Positions 47,894-59,175 of a stretch of 64,000 bases of DNA are shown in pieces. The stretch is from Beta vulgaris subsp. vulgaris. Its lineage: Eukaryota; Streptophyta; Magnoliopsida; Caryophyllales; Amaranthaceae. Both the position numbers and the translations under genes were made by a program. Within the stretch, counting starts at the first letter, position 1; each line of letters starts with the position of its first letter. A model generated the notes under the pieces. That model did not search any database and was not told the DNA's origin. It saw nothing but the letters and a program-made list of their open reading frames with translations. The DNA lies in contig NC_079208.1 of NCBI RefSeq assembly GCF_026745355.1, positions 56,433,276 through 56,497,275 on the forward strand. Reading direction: 5' to 3'.

Positions 47894-50745
47894 ATGGGTT
47901 CTAATGAGGCATGGGATGTAGAAAATGAAATCATCTTTGATTCAAGCAATGAGTCAAGAGTTATTAAGACGGCACATAGTTTGTCATCATCATCACTTAG
48001 GAAAAAATCGAATCCATCCCTAGGGTTGAACATCAGGTTTTTGTTGCTTAGGCAAATGCTGATAAATCTTCAAGAGGTTATCTTTGGAACGAAGATTTGT
48101 ATTCTTTTTGTGGCCATTCCTTTCGCCATTGTGGCCCAATACCACAATTTTGGAAGAGTAAGTGTAGTTTCTTTCATAGATGCTGGGTAAAAATTTGGAT
48201 CTTGCAGATGCTAATGCTATTTCTCACACAACTTTTAGGCATTAGAGTTCTTTTTATTCCTTGATTGATGTTAAGTTTTCTGTAACCTTCATTCAAGTAA
48301 TAATTTTGTGATTTTGCATCTTAACAGCCATGGGTCTTCGCTTTCAGTTTACTCGGACTTGCCCCTTTAGCGGAGAGAGTTAGCTATCTTACCGAGTATG
48401 TTACTACTATGTTTTAAAAACTTTTGTTTCCATATGCCTTAAGATACTCAAAATTAATGCCTTTATCATTTTTCTCTTTGGGTTGCCCTTTTGCATGTCA
48501 AATCCAAGGCAAATTGCATACTATACTGGCTCAACAGGTAGACCTAGTTTCGTTGCTTGGTCTTAATATATATCTTGCATCTTGAAATCTATTGAAGTGG
48601 TCGAGTAATAAGATTTGGGGAACTTGCAGTTGGGGGGCTGCTAAATGCAACATGTGGCAATGCAACTGAACTGATAATAGCCATCTTTGCACTCTGGCAA
48701 GGAAAGATAGCTGTGCTAAAGTACTCTCTTTTGGGATCAATTCTTTCAAACCTTCTTCTAGTTCTTGGTTCTTCTCTATTTTGTGGTGGCTTGGCCAACA
48801 TTAGCAAAGAGCAAAAATTTGACAGGGTAAGACATGAAAATCAATTTGTACTGGCTTGTGTCTGTCATATCATATAAGAAACTAAATTGTAGAGATTTTG
48901 ACTTGAAAGTAGAAAAGTTATTGGCTCTTAAGATTCTCCTTTTCTTTTTTCTGATAACAGAGCCAGGCTGATGTGAATGTGCTTCTGCTCTTGCTTGGAA
49001 TTCTTTGTCATGCACTGCCATTGCTTTCTCAATTCTCTGAGGAGGCTGCAGGGACATCCCATGCCAACTCCATACTCCTGCTATCAAGAGTGAGCAGCGT
49101 CGTACTGCTTGTGGCTTATATGGCATATCTGTTTTTTCAGCTTAAGACTCACCAGCAATTATTTGATTCAGGAGAGGTAATTTTATAATTCTTACTATTT
49201 GAAATTGTATTTGTAAAGTACTTTAGGTTTGTTTCTGACTAACCGATGATTTTAGATATGACATTCGTGATGCCAATAAACTATTGGATTATTCCATTCT
49301 TGCATGTTGTACTGAAATCCCCTGAATTTGTGATCTTTTATGTGTATACAAAAACATTCTGATTGCTCAATGTGAAAATACTCAGGATCTTGATGAAAAT
49401 GATGAAGATGATAAAGCCGTGATAGGTTTTTGGAGTGCATTTAGCTGGTTGGTAGGCATGACAGCGGTGATAGCTTTGCTGTCCGAATTCGTTGTGGGCA
49501 CAATTGAGGTACATCTGTGTTGACTGTGTAGGTAGCTATGTTGGTCTTGGATACTAGTTTTGGATATTAATACATGTCAAATGTCGGACTTGGCTCTTGT
49601 ATGAAAATTTCCCAAGTTTGATCCAAAATGAAGTGTTAAATCTTTCATTTCAATGTTGGAGTAACGAGGATATGACACAATGGTGTTTGAGTGAAATGAG
49701 AGTCCGAGTAACATGAACATGAAGCTACTCAAACTTCATTTTGCATCCATCTTATATGCACTTGCCACTTGTTTATACATCCAATCAAAGTCTTGACCCC
49801 AAATCTTTTCAAACAGGCTGCTTCCATCTCTTGGGGAATTCCCATTAGCTTTCTAAGCATAATTTTGCTACCTATAGTGGGAAATGCAGCAGAACATGCA
49901 GGTGCAATCATATTTGCTTATAAGAACAAGTTGGTATGATCTCAACTACGCAACTTTCTTAGAATGTCATGTGTAAATCTTGTATTTTTGAATCTTTTTA
50001 GAAAGATGATCTTTTGTCTCATGGTAGCCTGCTCCAGTCCCTTTACAGAACTTTTGTTATTGCGTTAGCTAAATTATACTTATAATTTTTTTTATGTATT
50101 TTAACAGGACATATCTCTGGGAGTTGCCTTGGGCTCTGCCACCCAAATTTCAATTTTTGTAGTAAGACTCAAGAGTTAGACATGAATAGCAAACACAATT
50201 TTCTTCTCATTTCATTTCTCAATCTAAAATTAGAGTCCCATCTTGTTAATTCAGGTTCCCTTATGCGTGATTGTCGCATGGATAATGCATATCAAGATGG
50301 ATCTCAGCCTAACCGTCCTGGAAACCGGTTCTTTAGCAGTCTCAGTACTCATACTAGCCTTTACTTTGCAGGTTCGTTGCTAACCACGATCTTTCCATTA
50401 TCTTCACGTTATATCGCTGTTTAGCTTAGAATTTTATTTTTTAGCTCTTAACGTAAAATATTACTTTCGTACAGGATGGATCATCACATTACATGAAAGG
50501 GGCGGTTCTTCTCTTTGCCTACATGGTTATCGCTACAAGCTTTTTGGTACTTCCATCTACAATAGGTAAGTTCATTGCAAAAACGCACCCGAAGTTTGGG
50601 TGGGACAAAAAATAAGCAAAGCATATAAAATACTAGAGCATTGTAGTATATTACTGATATGCTTTGTATTATATAATCTGTGCTAGATCAAGGAAATCTC
50701 ATTGGATCAGGATTCGAATCATCAGTTGGATTTTCTGCTGCTTGA
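47894..50745 (+). CDS. Vacuolar cation/proton exchanger, CAX type IA
   Basis: Eleven exons: 47894-48157, 48328-48395, 48509-48537, 48630-48826, 48961-49176, 49386-49508, 49817-49933, 50108-50161, 50255-50371, 50475-50565 and 50687-50745. All introns are GT-AG with consistent phases; the product has 444 residues. It has the 11-helix CAX plan with two halves. The first alpha repeat is [13 protein letters not shown] (after GLLNATC) and the second is [13 protein letters not shown], with an acidic loop [10 protein letters not shown] between. The cytosolic N-terminus, about 70 residues, is the usual autoinhibitory region. These exchangers use the vacuolar proton gradient to load Ca2+ (or other divalent cations) into the vacuole. 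The second-repeat neighbourhood resembles the CAX1/CAX3/CAX4 group more than CAX2/5. An exact orthologue cannot be named. The frame is fully intact. Confidence 0.92.
49545..49720. repeat. Dispersed repeat, copy in CAX intron 6
   Basis: A diverged copy of the repeat at 46176-46330, recognisable by ATGTCGGACTTGGCT, TTGATCCAAAATGAAGTG and GAGAGTCCGAGTAACATG in the same order. It lies wholly within the intron between exons 6 and 7. Confidence 0.55.
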
Positions 50746-51144
50746 TTTTGTCAACTCTTATGTCTGCCTCAATTAAAGATATTACTTGTAAATTTTTCTG
50801 TAGATATTCATGTCCCAACTAAATTTGAGTTGGAAGGTGGGATCTATCTGATGATGAAAGTGTGATTCTGTGGGTAAAGATTGAAAGGTATCAAATAAGT
50901 AATGATTCTGTGGGTAAAGCTATATTTGCAATGTAAGGTTATTAAAAGATGATTAAGTACTTGTTTAGTTGTTTGGTAATTGGTTAGTCAACTTTTCAGT
51001 TTGCTTTTGACTTTATATGTGGTTAAACAATGGAAATAATACTATATTTCTTAAAACAAAGTACAATATTCCTCAAAATAGCCAACAACACTATATTTCT
51101 TACTCTGACTTGTTACTTGTGCCCAACATGTGTATGTGACTAAT
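50746..51144. other. CAX 3' region
   Basis: Likely 3' untranslated region of the CAX transcript. A short direct repeat, AATGATTCTGTGGGTAAAG or a close variant, occurs twice near 50860-50920. No gene seen. Confidence 0.45.
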
Positions 51145-51434
51145 AGGACGTTTGGTATGATTAATGGAAACGGAATGGAATGGATTTGGATAAGCAGGGG
51201 AAATAGAAATAATAATTGTTACCTTTTTGATAGTTATTTGGTATTTTAGTCGAACGGAAACAATTGAAAGGTTTATGATTGAGGAAGGAAATGTGATTTA
51301 TTTCCACTAGTTTGACGAGGGTAACAAATTGAGAGATTGTGAATTCATACGGAAACGGTATTTGTTACAATTAGAAACGGAAACGCTTATTTGAATCCGT
51401 ATCCTATATCAAATTTTTCTATACCAAACATCCT
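51145..51434. mobile_element. MITE with AGGACGTTTGGTAT ends
   Basis: About 290 bp. The left end AGGACGTTTGGTAT is matched by ATACCAAACATCCT on the right (one mismatch). The interior carries GGAAACGG/GAAACGGAA words that partly pair. No coding sequence; the target duplication is uncertain. Confidence 0.65.
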
Positions 51435-53020
51435 CTTAATGTTTATGAATATTTCATGGTTTGGCCTAAAATGAAGGATCGACATGTCTAAACCTACTTT
51501 GAATTCATCACGAATACTTCAAGTGTAATAAAGTGTTTCGGTAACAATAATATTTCTATATGTTAAGATGTAAAAACTACTAATTTGTCACTATGATATG
51601 TAAATAGTATATAGGAAAATATATAGTCAAACTCTCTCATATAATCTTGATTTTATGAAAAATATCCAAAAAAAGTCTAATTTTTCCCAAAGTTACACAA
51701 AATGTCCTTGTGATATACTTCGTTGTTATTACAATTTACTATGATAATTTATATAAGCTTGTTAAGATGACTCTCAAGCCAAAATGAAAACCAAATAGTT
51801 TTCTCTCCTTATTTTTGGGTTGTTGTCCAACTAACAACTAATTATACCAAACATTTTACATAAATAGTCAATACAACCTATTTATAAAACAACCAAACAA
51901 TCAATATAAATAATCAACACAACAACTGATTAAACAAGCCAAGCCAAACCAAGCCAAGTGAAATCGCCAATAAACAACAACCAATTATTGATCGCCAAAC
52001 AAACCCTAAAATCAAATGAATTGGAGTATCTGAAGAAAGCAATTGTTAAGAACTTTTTTTCTTTAAATGCTCTGAAATATGCTAATTGTTAAAATATATA
52101 TGCTTGCAGTCCATGGAAAAAAGTGCATGTAAGTGCAGCTCCATAACACCAACTCATCCTATATTATATGAAACTATTCAACTATATGACTTGGTTGCCA
52201 GGAGGATTTTAAGCTTGAGCTACATCATCTGTTACCTTATGTTAATATTATTTTTTGGTCAGAAGATTTTATGGCCATGCTTTTGGAGGAGCAATCCAAA
52301 TTCTATCTTATATTATTTGGTAAAGTAGTAGCAGTTAATACTTCTACATTACACTGCTGCAACTTTGTGTCCCCCCCAAAAAAAATATAGTCTACCATAT
52401 TCCAGCTAGAAGAGCAATTAAATTAGTATATAATTAGGGTGCAGATTCTTTGACTGATTAAGAAAAGCTTGAACCTTGCCTGCTTATTGTCTGCCTTTTA
52501 AGTGACAATTGAATTTAATGGTCATTAGCAAGCAATAAGGTACTTAGAATAGTTATTAGTAGGTAAAACTAGGTCATTAATTCATGTTACTCTTGTGGTG
52601 ATTGGCTGATTGCAACTTACTGTTAACTAATTACTCAAAAACAAAGGACAAATTGCCAATCTTACCTCTAAAACACAGTATAAGACAATGTATGCAAGTA
52701 ATCAAGTGGCTAAATTGTTCAGAATTATGAGAATCATTTTTTATCGATAATAATAAAGCACTTCAATAAGTTCCTCTCGAGAGAAGGGTAATTTAACTTT
52801 TTCTTTGTACCTTAGAAAAGTACTTCAATAAGTAAAAAAATCACTTCGATAAGTATTGGATCATTAAGAATTGTAACAAATGCTATTAGTATGTAATTTG
52901 ATGCTCCTCCTTCTAACAAAAAATAAAGAGAGTAAAAAATCACTAAATTACATAATAAAGATACTCTTTCCGCTCAAAAATATAGTGACTGATTCCATTT
53001 TTTCATATCATGTAAAAAAA
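51435..53020. other. AT-rich intergenic DNA
   Basis: No supported gene. Short runs of AACAACCAA-type words around 51830-51990 and CACTTCAATAAG-type words around 52755-52850 are low-complexity. I see no element ends. Confidence 0.4.
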
Positions 53021-53023
53021 AAG

Positions 53024-53127
53024 CATGTGCAAGGAACCAGATTTGAACTGGTGTAGTGGCACGAGGATTTTCAATCCTCTGCTCTTGTCAGGAACCAAAT
53101 TTGAACTGGTGACACTTGAATTTTCGG
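53024..53127 (-). pseudogene. trnF-GAA: Two tandem partial copies of plastid tRNA-Phe(GAA)
   Basis: On the minus strand, 53024-53085 reads like the 3' two-thirds of chloroplast tRNA-Phe: GAGCAGAGGATTGAAAATCC with the GAA anticodon, a variable region enlarged by a few bases, and the T-arm CCAGTTCAAATCTGG before GGTTCC. A second piece, 53088-53126, repeats the anticodon-arm remnant and CACCAGTTCAAATTTGGTTC. The 5' acceptor and D-arm are missing, so neither can be a working tRNA. This is nuclear plastid DNA or a retained tRNA-related duplication. Confidence 0.7.
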
Positions 53128-53980
53128 AACTAAGGTAAATAGAACCTAGGAGGGAAGTAAGGACTTTCTATTTATTTTAATAAATGTTGTATGGAAAAAG
53201 GTGGTTTTAAGAGAGAAAATGAAGAATTGACACGATTTCTCTAAGCAAATCGTTTGAAACATGTGGAAGTAAATATAGAACCAAACAATATATTTTGAAA
53301 CACTCAAAATAAAAATGAAGCACTATATTGTGAAACAAAAGATCGGCAAAAATTAATTTTAATCAACAAAATAAGTTATATTCGAGTAAAGATAAGTTTC
53401 AAGAAATAAATATGACTTCAATTAGTGAAAATAGTTTTATTTTAGTAGAAATCAGATAATATAAACAAGGCCTACATTTGTCAAAGAATACAATAGTAGC
53501 ATAACACTATACTATTCTGTAATTTTACTATTAGTTTACTTCACTTTATTGGTGATTATTTTCATTATATTATTAAAAGTGCATGATCCCTACTCATTCT
53601 TATTATATTAGTAGAATTAGAAGTGCATGATCCCTACTCTTTCTCTCTCTACTTTGGAAGCTTCATACGCGTTTCATGTCTAGAACTACACTACCTGGTC
53701 AAAAACTTATTGACAAGTCCAATTTGCCAATTTGCACCACTTGATGAACTTAATTAGACATGTTGTTCATGTTAGAAACAACGACAAATGAGCTAGTAGA
53801 AGCTGTACAATAACGTGAAACCATATAGTCCCCAAAAGCCCTAAAGTACAGATTAAGCTGTCCTGTAAAGGTTAAAGTGTAAAGTATGTCCACTTAAATT
53901 TGCATCGTAAGAGTAGTGTAATACGGACAATATTACACTTGGTACACGCTTATACTTGAGCCTTATTCTGTTGAGTAGAG
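53128..53980. other. AT-rich intergenic DNA
   Basis: No gene recognised. A phrase GTGCATGATCCCTACTC occurs twice near 53578-53640, separated by about 40 bp. Confidence 0.4.
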
Positions 53981-54660
53981 TGAATGTCATTTAGCTTAGT
54001 TGGTAAAGTTTTGTGGGGGTACAAAGATGGTCATTGGTGCGGGTTGGGCGGGTTGGTCCGTCGACCCTAGTGGGCCGGGCTGAGATTTCACGATCTAGGA
54101 CCGGACCGTGAAATTCACGGTTTGGGTGGGCTGGTCCACGGGCTGAAAAATTTTAGCCCACATCGGTCTGTTATCGATTTTTCACGATTCGGGAAGCGAT
54201 TATGGCGGTTCATGGACCTAGCGGACCGACATGAGATTTTTTTTTTGAAAGTTATATAATCATTTATTATTGTTATATAAAACCTTTAATATTAATTAAA
54301 ATATATACAATTATTAGTATTAATGAATAATTTCATTATTTTTGAATTTAATTGAATGATAATATATGTAATTTGATTAAAATATATACAATTTGATTAA
54401 AATATACACAATTTGGTTGAACAATTACTTGGGTTGAGCTGGTCCAGTTCATGGGCCGGGCTCAACCGCTTTCGTGGGCCGAATTGGGCGGTTTTAATAG
54501 CAGGCTTTCGTGGGCTGGGCTCAAAAAATCTAGCCCACGATCCACCCACCAATTTCACAGTTCGAGCTGGGTTGGACCGGGCTTTGGGATTTATTGGGCC
54601 TCTGGGTTAGTGGCCCTGCGCGAGGACAACCTAGAGGCAATTCATCTTACCACGAGTATG
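53981..54660. mobile_element. Probable decayed hAT-like element and SINE fragment
   Basis: The left 40 bp contain a tRNA A-box-like TTAGCTTAGTTGGTAAAG. From about 54030 to 54160 and again from about 54425 to 54605 the DNA is unusually GC-rich. It is dense in GGGCCGGGCTC, GCGGGTTGGGC and GGGCTGGTCC words around an AT-rich centre, like the subterminal arrays of the hAT-like element at 20092-21007. I could not find matching ends or an 8 bp duplication, so the class is tentative. Small open frames here follow from the repeat composition. Confidence 0.4.
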
Positions 54661-55521
54661 TCTGTCGCTAATTAATGGTCCCATAACCACTTTTACGGAC
54701 AATGTAGATGGTTTGCGACGAATGCAACCTAATATTTTGATTGGGGTAAGCTAAAAAACCTTTAAATACAGTCGCAAAACGACTTAAATTTCGAGTTAAA
54801 AAGACTTTTTTTTTTATAATTGAGTTAAAAAGACTTACTGTCAAGAAATCAACTCAACCAAAAGCTTAAGCTAATGGTTGAGGCCCCAAGAATAGATCTA
54901 TTCACCTTATTAGTTTAAATTACATATAATAATAATATATGGATGAAGATACTCAACTCGTAAAATCAACAGTATCTTGTCTTTTACCAGTTTGCTAGGC
55001 TAAACAAGATGTAATACTTGTTAACTTTTTTTTGGCTAATGTGCAGCACTCAAAGAGTCAAACCCTGATATATTACTCCAACTTGCTTAATTGCTAACAA
55101 AATTGTCAAAAATTGAGTTGTGTTTGTGAAATGATTTAACAATATTAGTATAATATATGAACACCATCCATGTTCACATGAACTCTTCAACACGCTTAAA
55201 TTACAAGGCTGCATAAATCTCTAGAAAATTAAAGCCATTCCTCAAGAATAGGAGAGGCATTACTTAATCATGATGATTAGGTACTTGATTACTTTAATTC
55301 TTTTCTAAGATACCACTAACTATCAAATAGTATAATACTCCAACTACATTAATAAGCTTAAGTGTTATGCCTACTTATACAGATCTTACTTGTATATAAG
55401 ACCTGCAAATCAGATACACAACTCATTCCAACAACTCTAAAAACCACCCATAAACCTCCTTAGTTCTTCCTTCTCCTCAGAAAAAAATACCTCCTACACT
55501 CTTATTGCCTTACCAATCAAC
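54661..55521. promoter_or_regulatory. Upstream region of the PRISE gene
   Basis: AT-rich DNA preceding the start codon. A TATA-like TGTATATAAG at about 55391-55400 lies roughly 125 bp upstream of the ATG, followed by a C/A-rich leader that is probably transcribed. No other gene seen. Confidence 0.5.
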
Positions 55522-56688
55522 ATGGCCCTGAAAAAATCCAAGAAAGATCACAAAGGAGCTTCTAAGAAGCGAGTTGCCGCGATTTTTGGTGTCACTGGGC
55601 TTGTAGGAAGAGAGCTTGCTAGAAGGCTAAGCTCTAAATATTCATGGAAAGTATATGGCATTGCTAGGAGAGAAGAGCAGAATGTGGTTAAAAATTCCAG
55701 TAAAAATTATCACTTCATCTCCTGTGATCTTCTATGTCCTTTAGATACACAAAAGAAGCTGTCTTTCTTAGAAGATGTAACCCATATTTACTGGGTTACA
55801 TGGGCTAATCAGTACCCACTTGATAGCCTAGAATGCTGTGATCAAAACAAAGAAATGCTGTCAAATGCATTAGATGCAATGCTTCCAAAAGCTAAGTCTT
55901 TAAAACATGTTTCTCTTCAGACAGGAATGAAGCACTATGTTTCATTCAGAGATCTGATCAGCAACACGAAAAATTTTGATAACGCGTTTTATGATGAAGA
56001 TTGTCCAAGAGCTTCTCTAGGGAATAATTTCTATTATATCCTAGAGGATTTGCTTAAGGAAAGGCTTGCTGCGAATAAGGTTGGGTGGTCCGTCCAAAGG
56101 CCTGGTTTGATAACAGGGTGTTCAAAGAGGACAACATATAATTTTATGGGTTGTCTTGCTATTTATGCAAGTATTTGTAAACATTTGAATCTGCCATTTG
56201 TGTTTGGAGGGTCAAGGCAGTGTTGGGAAGAGGCTTGGATCGATGTCTCGGATGCTCGATTAGTAGCTGAGCAGCACATATGGGCTTCCACTGATGATCA
56301 AGTCTTATCACCCAGTGACAGCCAAGGCCAGGCCTTTAACACCATCAATGGAATTTGTTTCACATGGAAAGAAATATGGCCGGCTATAGGGAAAAAATTC
56401 GGACTTGAAGTTCCTGAAAACATGTTTTCCCCTGAGTTTAAGTATTCTAAGGCTATGTCAGATAAAGCTGGAGTTTGGAGAGAGATTGTAGATAGCAAAG
56501 GTTTAGTGGAAACAGAGATGGAAGAATTGGCTAACTGGGACTTTTTGGACCTCTTGTTTCGGTGCCCCTTAAAATTGTTAGGAACGCGAGCAAAAGCTGA
56601 TCGTCTGGGTTTCAGGAAGAGGTATACAGCGTCAGAATCGATCACATATTGGATAGATTACATGAGAGATGAGAAACTAATACCTTAG
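55522..56688 (+). CDS. PRISE-family NAD(P)H-dependent reductase
   Basis: Intronless gene for 388 residues, ATG at 55522 with no competing upstream start. After a Lys-rich N-terminus comes the Rossmann motif [18 protein letters not shown] (residues about 19-36), the family-typical [18 protein letters not shown], the catalytic Lys in LQTGMKHYV (about residue 136), the catalytic Tyr in [11 protein letters not shown] (about 175) and VQRPGLITG. These mark the short-chain dehydrogenase group of progesterone 5-beta-reductase/iridoid synthase-like enzymes, which reduce activated C=C bonds of enones or cyclise dialdehydes. Position in the gene order fits Arabidopsis At5g58750. The true substrate cannot be told from sequence; steroid or iridoid roles should not be assumed. 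It is convergent with the ABCG copy, whose stop is 411 bp away. Confidence 0.88.
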   Translation: MALKKSKKDHKGASKKRVAAIFGVTGLVGRELARRLSSKYSWKVYGIARREEQNVVKNSSKNYHFISCDLLCPLDTQKKLSFLEDVTHIYWVTWANQYPLDSLECCDQNKEMLSNALDAMLPKAKSLKHVSLQTGMKHYVSFRDLISNTKNFDNAFYDEDCPRASLGNNFYYILEDLLKERLAANKVGWSVQRPGLITGCSKRTTYNFMGCLAIYASICKHLNLPFVFGGSRQCWEEAWIDVSDARLVAEQHIWASTDDQVLSPSDSQGQAFNTINGICFTWKEIWPAIGKKFGLEVPENMFSPEFKYSKAMSDKAGVWREIVDSKGLVETEMEELANWDFLDLLFRCPLKLLGTRAKADRLGFRKRYTASESITYWIDYMRDEKLIP

Positions 56689-57099
56689 AGAGAAAGGCAG
56701 AGGGACAGATAAATTGTTAGCTCATTTGAACTTTGCATATATAATAAAGAAAAGAAACACTACTGTACTTACAGACTTACTTTCCTTTCAAATGGGATAC
56801 TCAATTAGCTTCTCCAAATCTATTCTCAATAACATATGTCTATAGCTGTATAGCATAGCAAAATTTTCCTTTCATTGATGTTTGAATGGCTACATACTTC
56901 ATGTGTAAAGCGTTTCTTTTAGGCATAAACCTGCTGTACTTATAATTGTGTACAAACTCAGATCGCTGCCTGACACTATATACAAATAAGTGAGTAACAA
57001 TCTTTATAAAAGTTTATAGGGAGTTACAAAAGCACTGATGGAAGCAAAATTCTGTCCTAAAGCTAGCTGACTTTGCACTTGGAAAAGAACGGTATTTCC
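56689..57099. other. Convergent 3' region, PRISE and ABCG
   Basis: A 411 bp spacer between two stop codons that face each other. It probably contains both polyadenylation regions; an ATATAATAAAG near 56737 suits the plus-strand gene. No other feature. Confidence 0.5.
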
Positions 57100-58654
57100 T
57101 CATCTTCTTTGGAAGTTAAGGAATCTGATAGAAGCCAGGAAGACGCCGAAAAACAGGATAATGAAACCAATAAGAACCACAGCTGATACACCGATCTCTC
57201 CAGAGCTAAATCCGTAGTGGAGATGCAAATACTCTTTGACCGAGCCTGTAAATCCTTCTCCAACGATGATGGTGTCAACATGACCAAGTTGAGATGAAAT
57301 TATACCACGCAATGTCCATGCTACCGGGCACACGTAATAGAACCAAATCCACCAGCCAGGGATATACTAACAGATGAGAAGGAAAAAAAACAGATTCCAT
57401 TTAGCTCGATTGTTTAAGCTGTCTGGTGTCTATGAACGTTAAAATTGTAGTACCCGTAAGAAAGTGGAAACAAAACTTACACTCTGCGGAATAAGGAAAC
57501 CCGAAAAAAGATTCCAAAGCGAGTAAAATGTAGAAGATAAGACGGCTGCCATATGCTGTGTAGACGTGATGCCAACAACCATCATTCCGTAGAAGGTGAA
57601 ATAAGTGAAAGTAAGGAACGTGAAGAGTAGATAAAGTACAAATTTCCCTGCAAAAGAAAGCATCATTATTACTAAGATCAATTATCTTTAAAGTTAATGT
57701 GCATAGATTGACATTTTCACTTATGATTATAGTTCCAAATAAATGTATTTGATGACATACAAAGGTAAAATGATAAATAAAGAGTCAACTTAACGTCATT
57801 TCAAAACCAATCATGAAATAGGTGATGATGCCGTAGGTCAATGTTTGTACTCCAATATATGGAACTTCTACAAGAGCCTGATTCAACAAAAGCAACCAAG
57901 TGTTCAAAATGATATATTTCCTAATTGAGAAAACATATGTATCTGATATTCATTCACCCTATAGGATATCATGAAATTCAAATATCAACAAGGTATTGTA
58001 TATACCTGAGCAGCGGCATAAGCGTATGGAGAGTACATTCCAGCAGACTTTTCTCTATAGAAAACTGATCTCTCAATGGAAACTACTGGTTGTACAGAAG
58101 AAGCATTGCTGACCCCCAAGAACAAACATGCACTATGAAGGGCTCCCATGATTGTAAACAAGTTGATGATTGAATCCCTTATAAAAATAAGTATATAACG
58201 TCAAGAATGTATGCATATCAAAAATACAAATTGTACCTTACAAAAAGATCTAAATCATTATAGGAAAAGCCCATATTTTTTTAAAGAATATGTAAACGTT
58301 TAAATAAGAATAAGATGATTCAACAGGTGATCAGTCTGAACAATATTACTACACAGGTGCACTTTAGGCTTCTTTAAAATCATTAAATCCTAAGAAAAAT
58401 CTGTCCATACAAGTAACATTAGAAAATTTAAGACAGAATTATAAATGTAAACCATGAAGAATAAATTAACTCTATCATGTATAGCTGACAACAAAAACAT
58501 TTGTATGCATAGATTTTAAGGAATATGTTAGGGCATAAGAAGAACAAACCGTTTTAAGCCAACATCCCAAAATATAGAGCCAAGTACGACTGCACACACT
58601 GCCGTGAAAAGGAATCTCACAGCATTGTATTGTGGAGATCTCCAATAAACAAGA

Positions 58655-58765
58655 AGTTGTTTTCTAAGACAGCCAAAACTGTGATATGAAATCTTGAGAG
58701 AATGTCGTATCAAAATGTAATGCCTTTGATCCAGTTGGCGGTGTAGTTGTGTACTCAATTGTGTG
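58655..58765 (-). other. ABCG lesion 4: 8 bp gain and 2 bp loss
   Basis: After TTGAGTACA there is an 8 bp insertion (CAACTACA, a partial duplication), which throws about 30 codons out of frame. The conserved [18 protein letters not shown] is readable only in the shifted frame. A 2 bp loss near TTTTGGCTGTCTTAG then restores the frame at [19 protein letters not shown]. Confidence 0.75.
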
Positions 58766-59172
58766 ATCTGAGATTCTACTTCTCTGCAGTTGAAGGGAAT
58801 TAAACATGAAACATAAATATCATAATGAGCACACAAAATGAACGTGTGTAAGGAGAAGCCTAAAAAATTACCTGAACTGATCAGAATTTCTGTAAATGGT
58901 GGCGAAGTCTTGGCTAAATCTCTCTTCAATGGCATTGGTGGTGACCTCAAGCATCCAAGTTGCAGGATTATAGCCATTAGGAATTGGAGGGATTCCACTT
59001 ATTCCCTGAGTAAAATAACATAGCTCCAATTTAGTTAGTTAATATAACCCAATAATCAATGAAATTATATTAAAGGTTCCAATGGCGGAGCTAGCAATTT
59101 ATTGTTCATATAGTACATCAATAATCAATTGCAAAAAATCTGAGGTACAAACAGGTTTCTTGTTGATATCAC

Positions 59173-59175
59173 CTA
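59173..59175 (-). other. ABCG lesion 3: in-frame TAG at an exon end
   Basis: The exon that encodes LLLMKRGGQVIYGGKLG ends with TAG directly before a good donor (AG|GTGATA). Family members have glutamine at this exon-final position, which fits a single C to T change. Exon length (84 nt) and phase are otherwise correct. Confidence 0.75.

Noticed and set aside
54413..54675. Two overlapping frames rich in Gly, Trp and Leu
   Set aside because: Produced by repeated GGGCTGG/GGGCCGG words of a probable transposon end, not by a gene.
57782..57800. Possible further frameshift in the ABCG copy at exon 57790-57877
   Set aside because: Using the donor A|GTTGAC at 57789-57788 keeps phase with the next exon and gives FEMTLRKF, close to the family's FERTFSKF, so no lesion is needed here.
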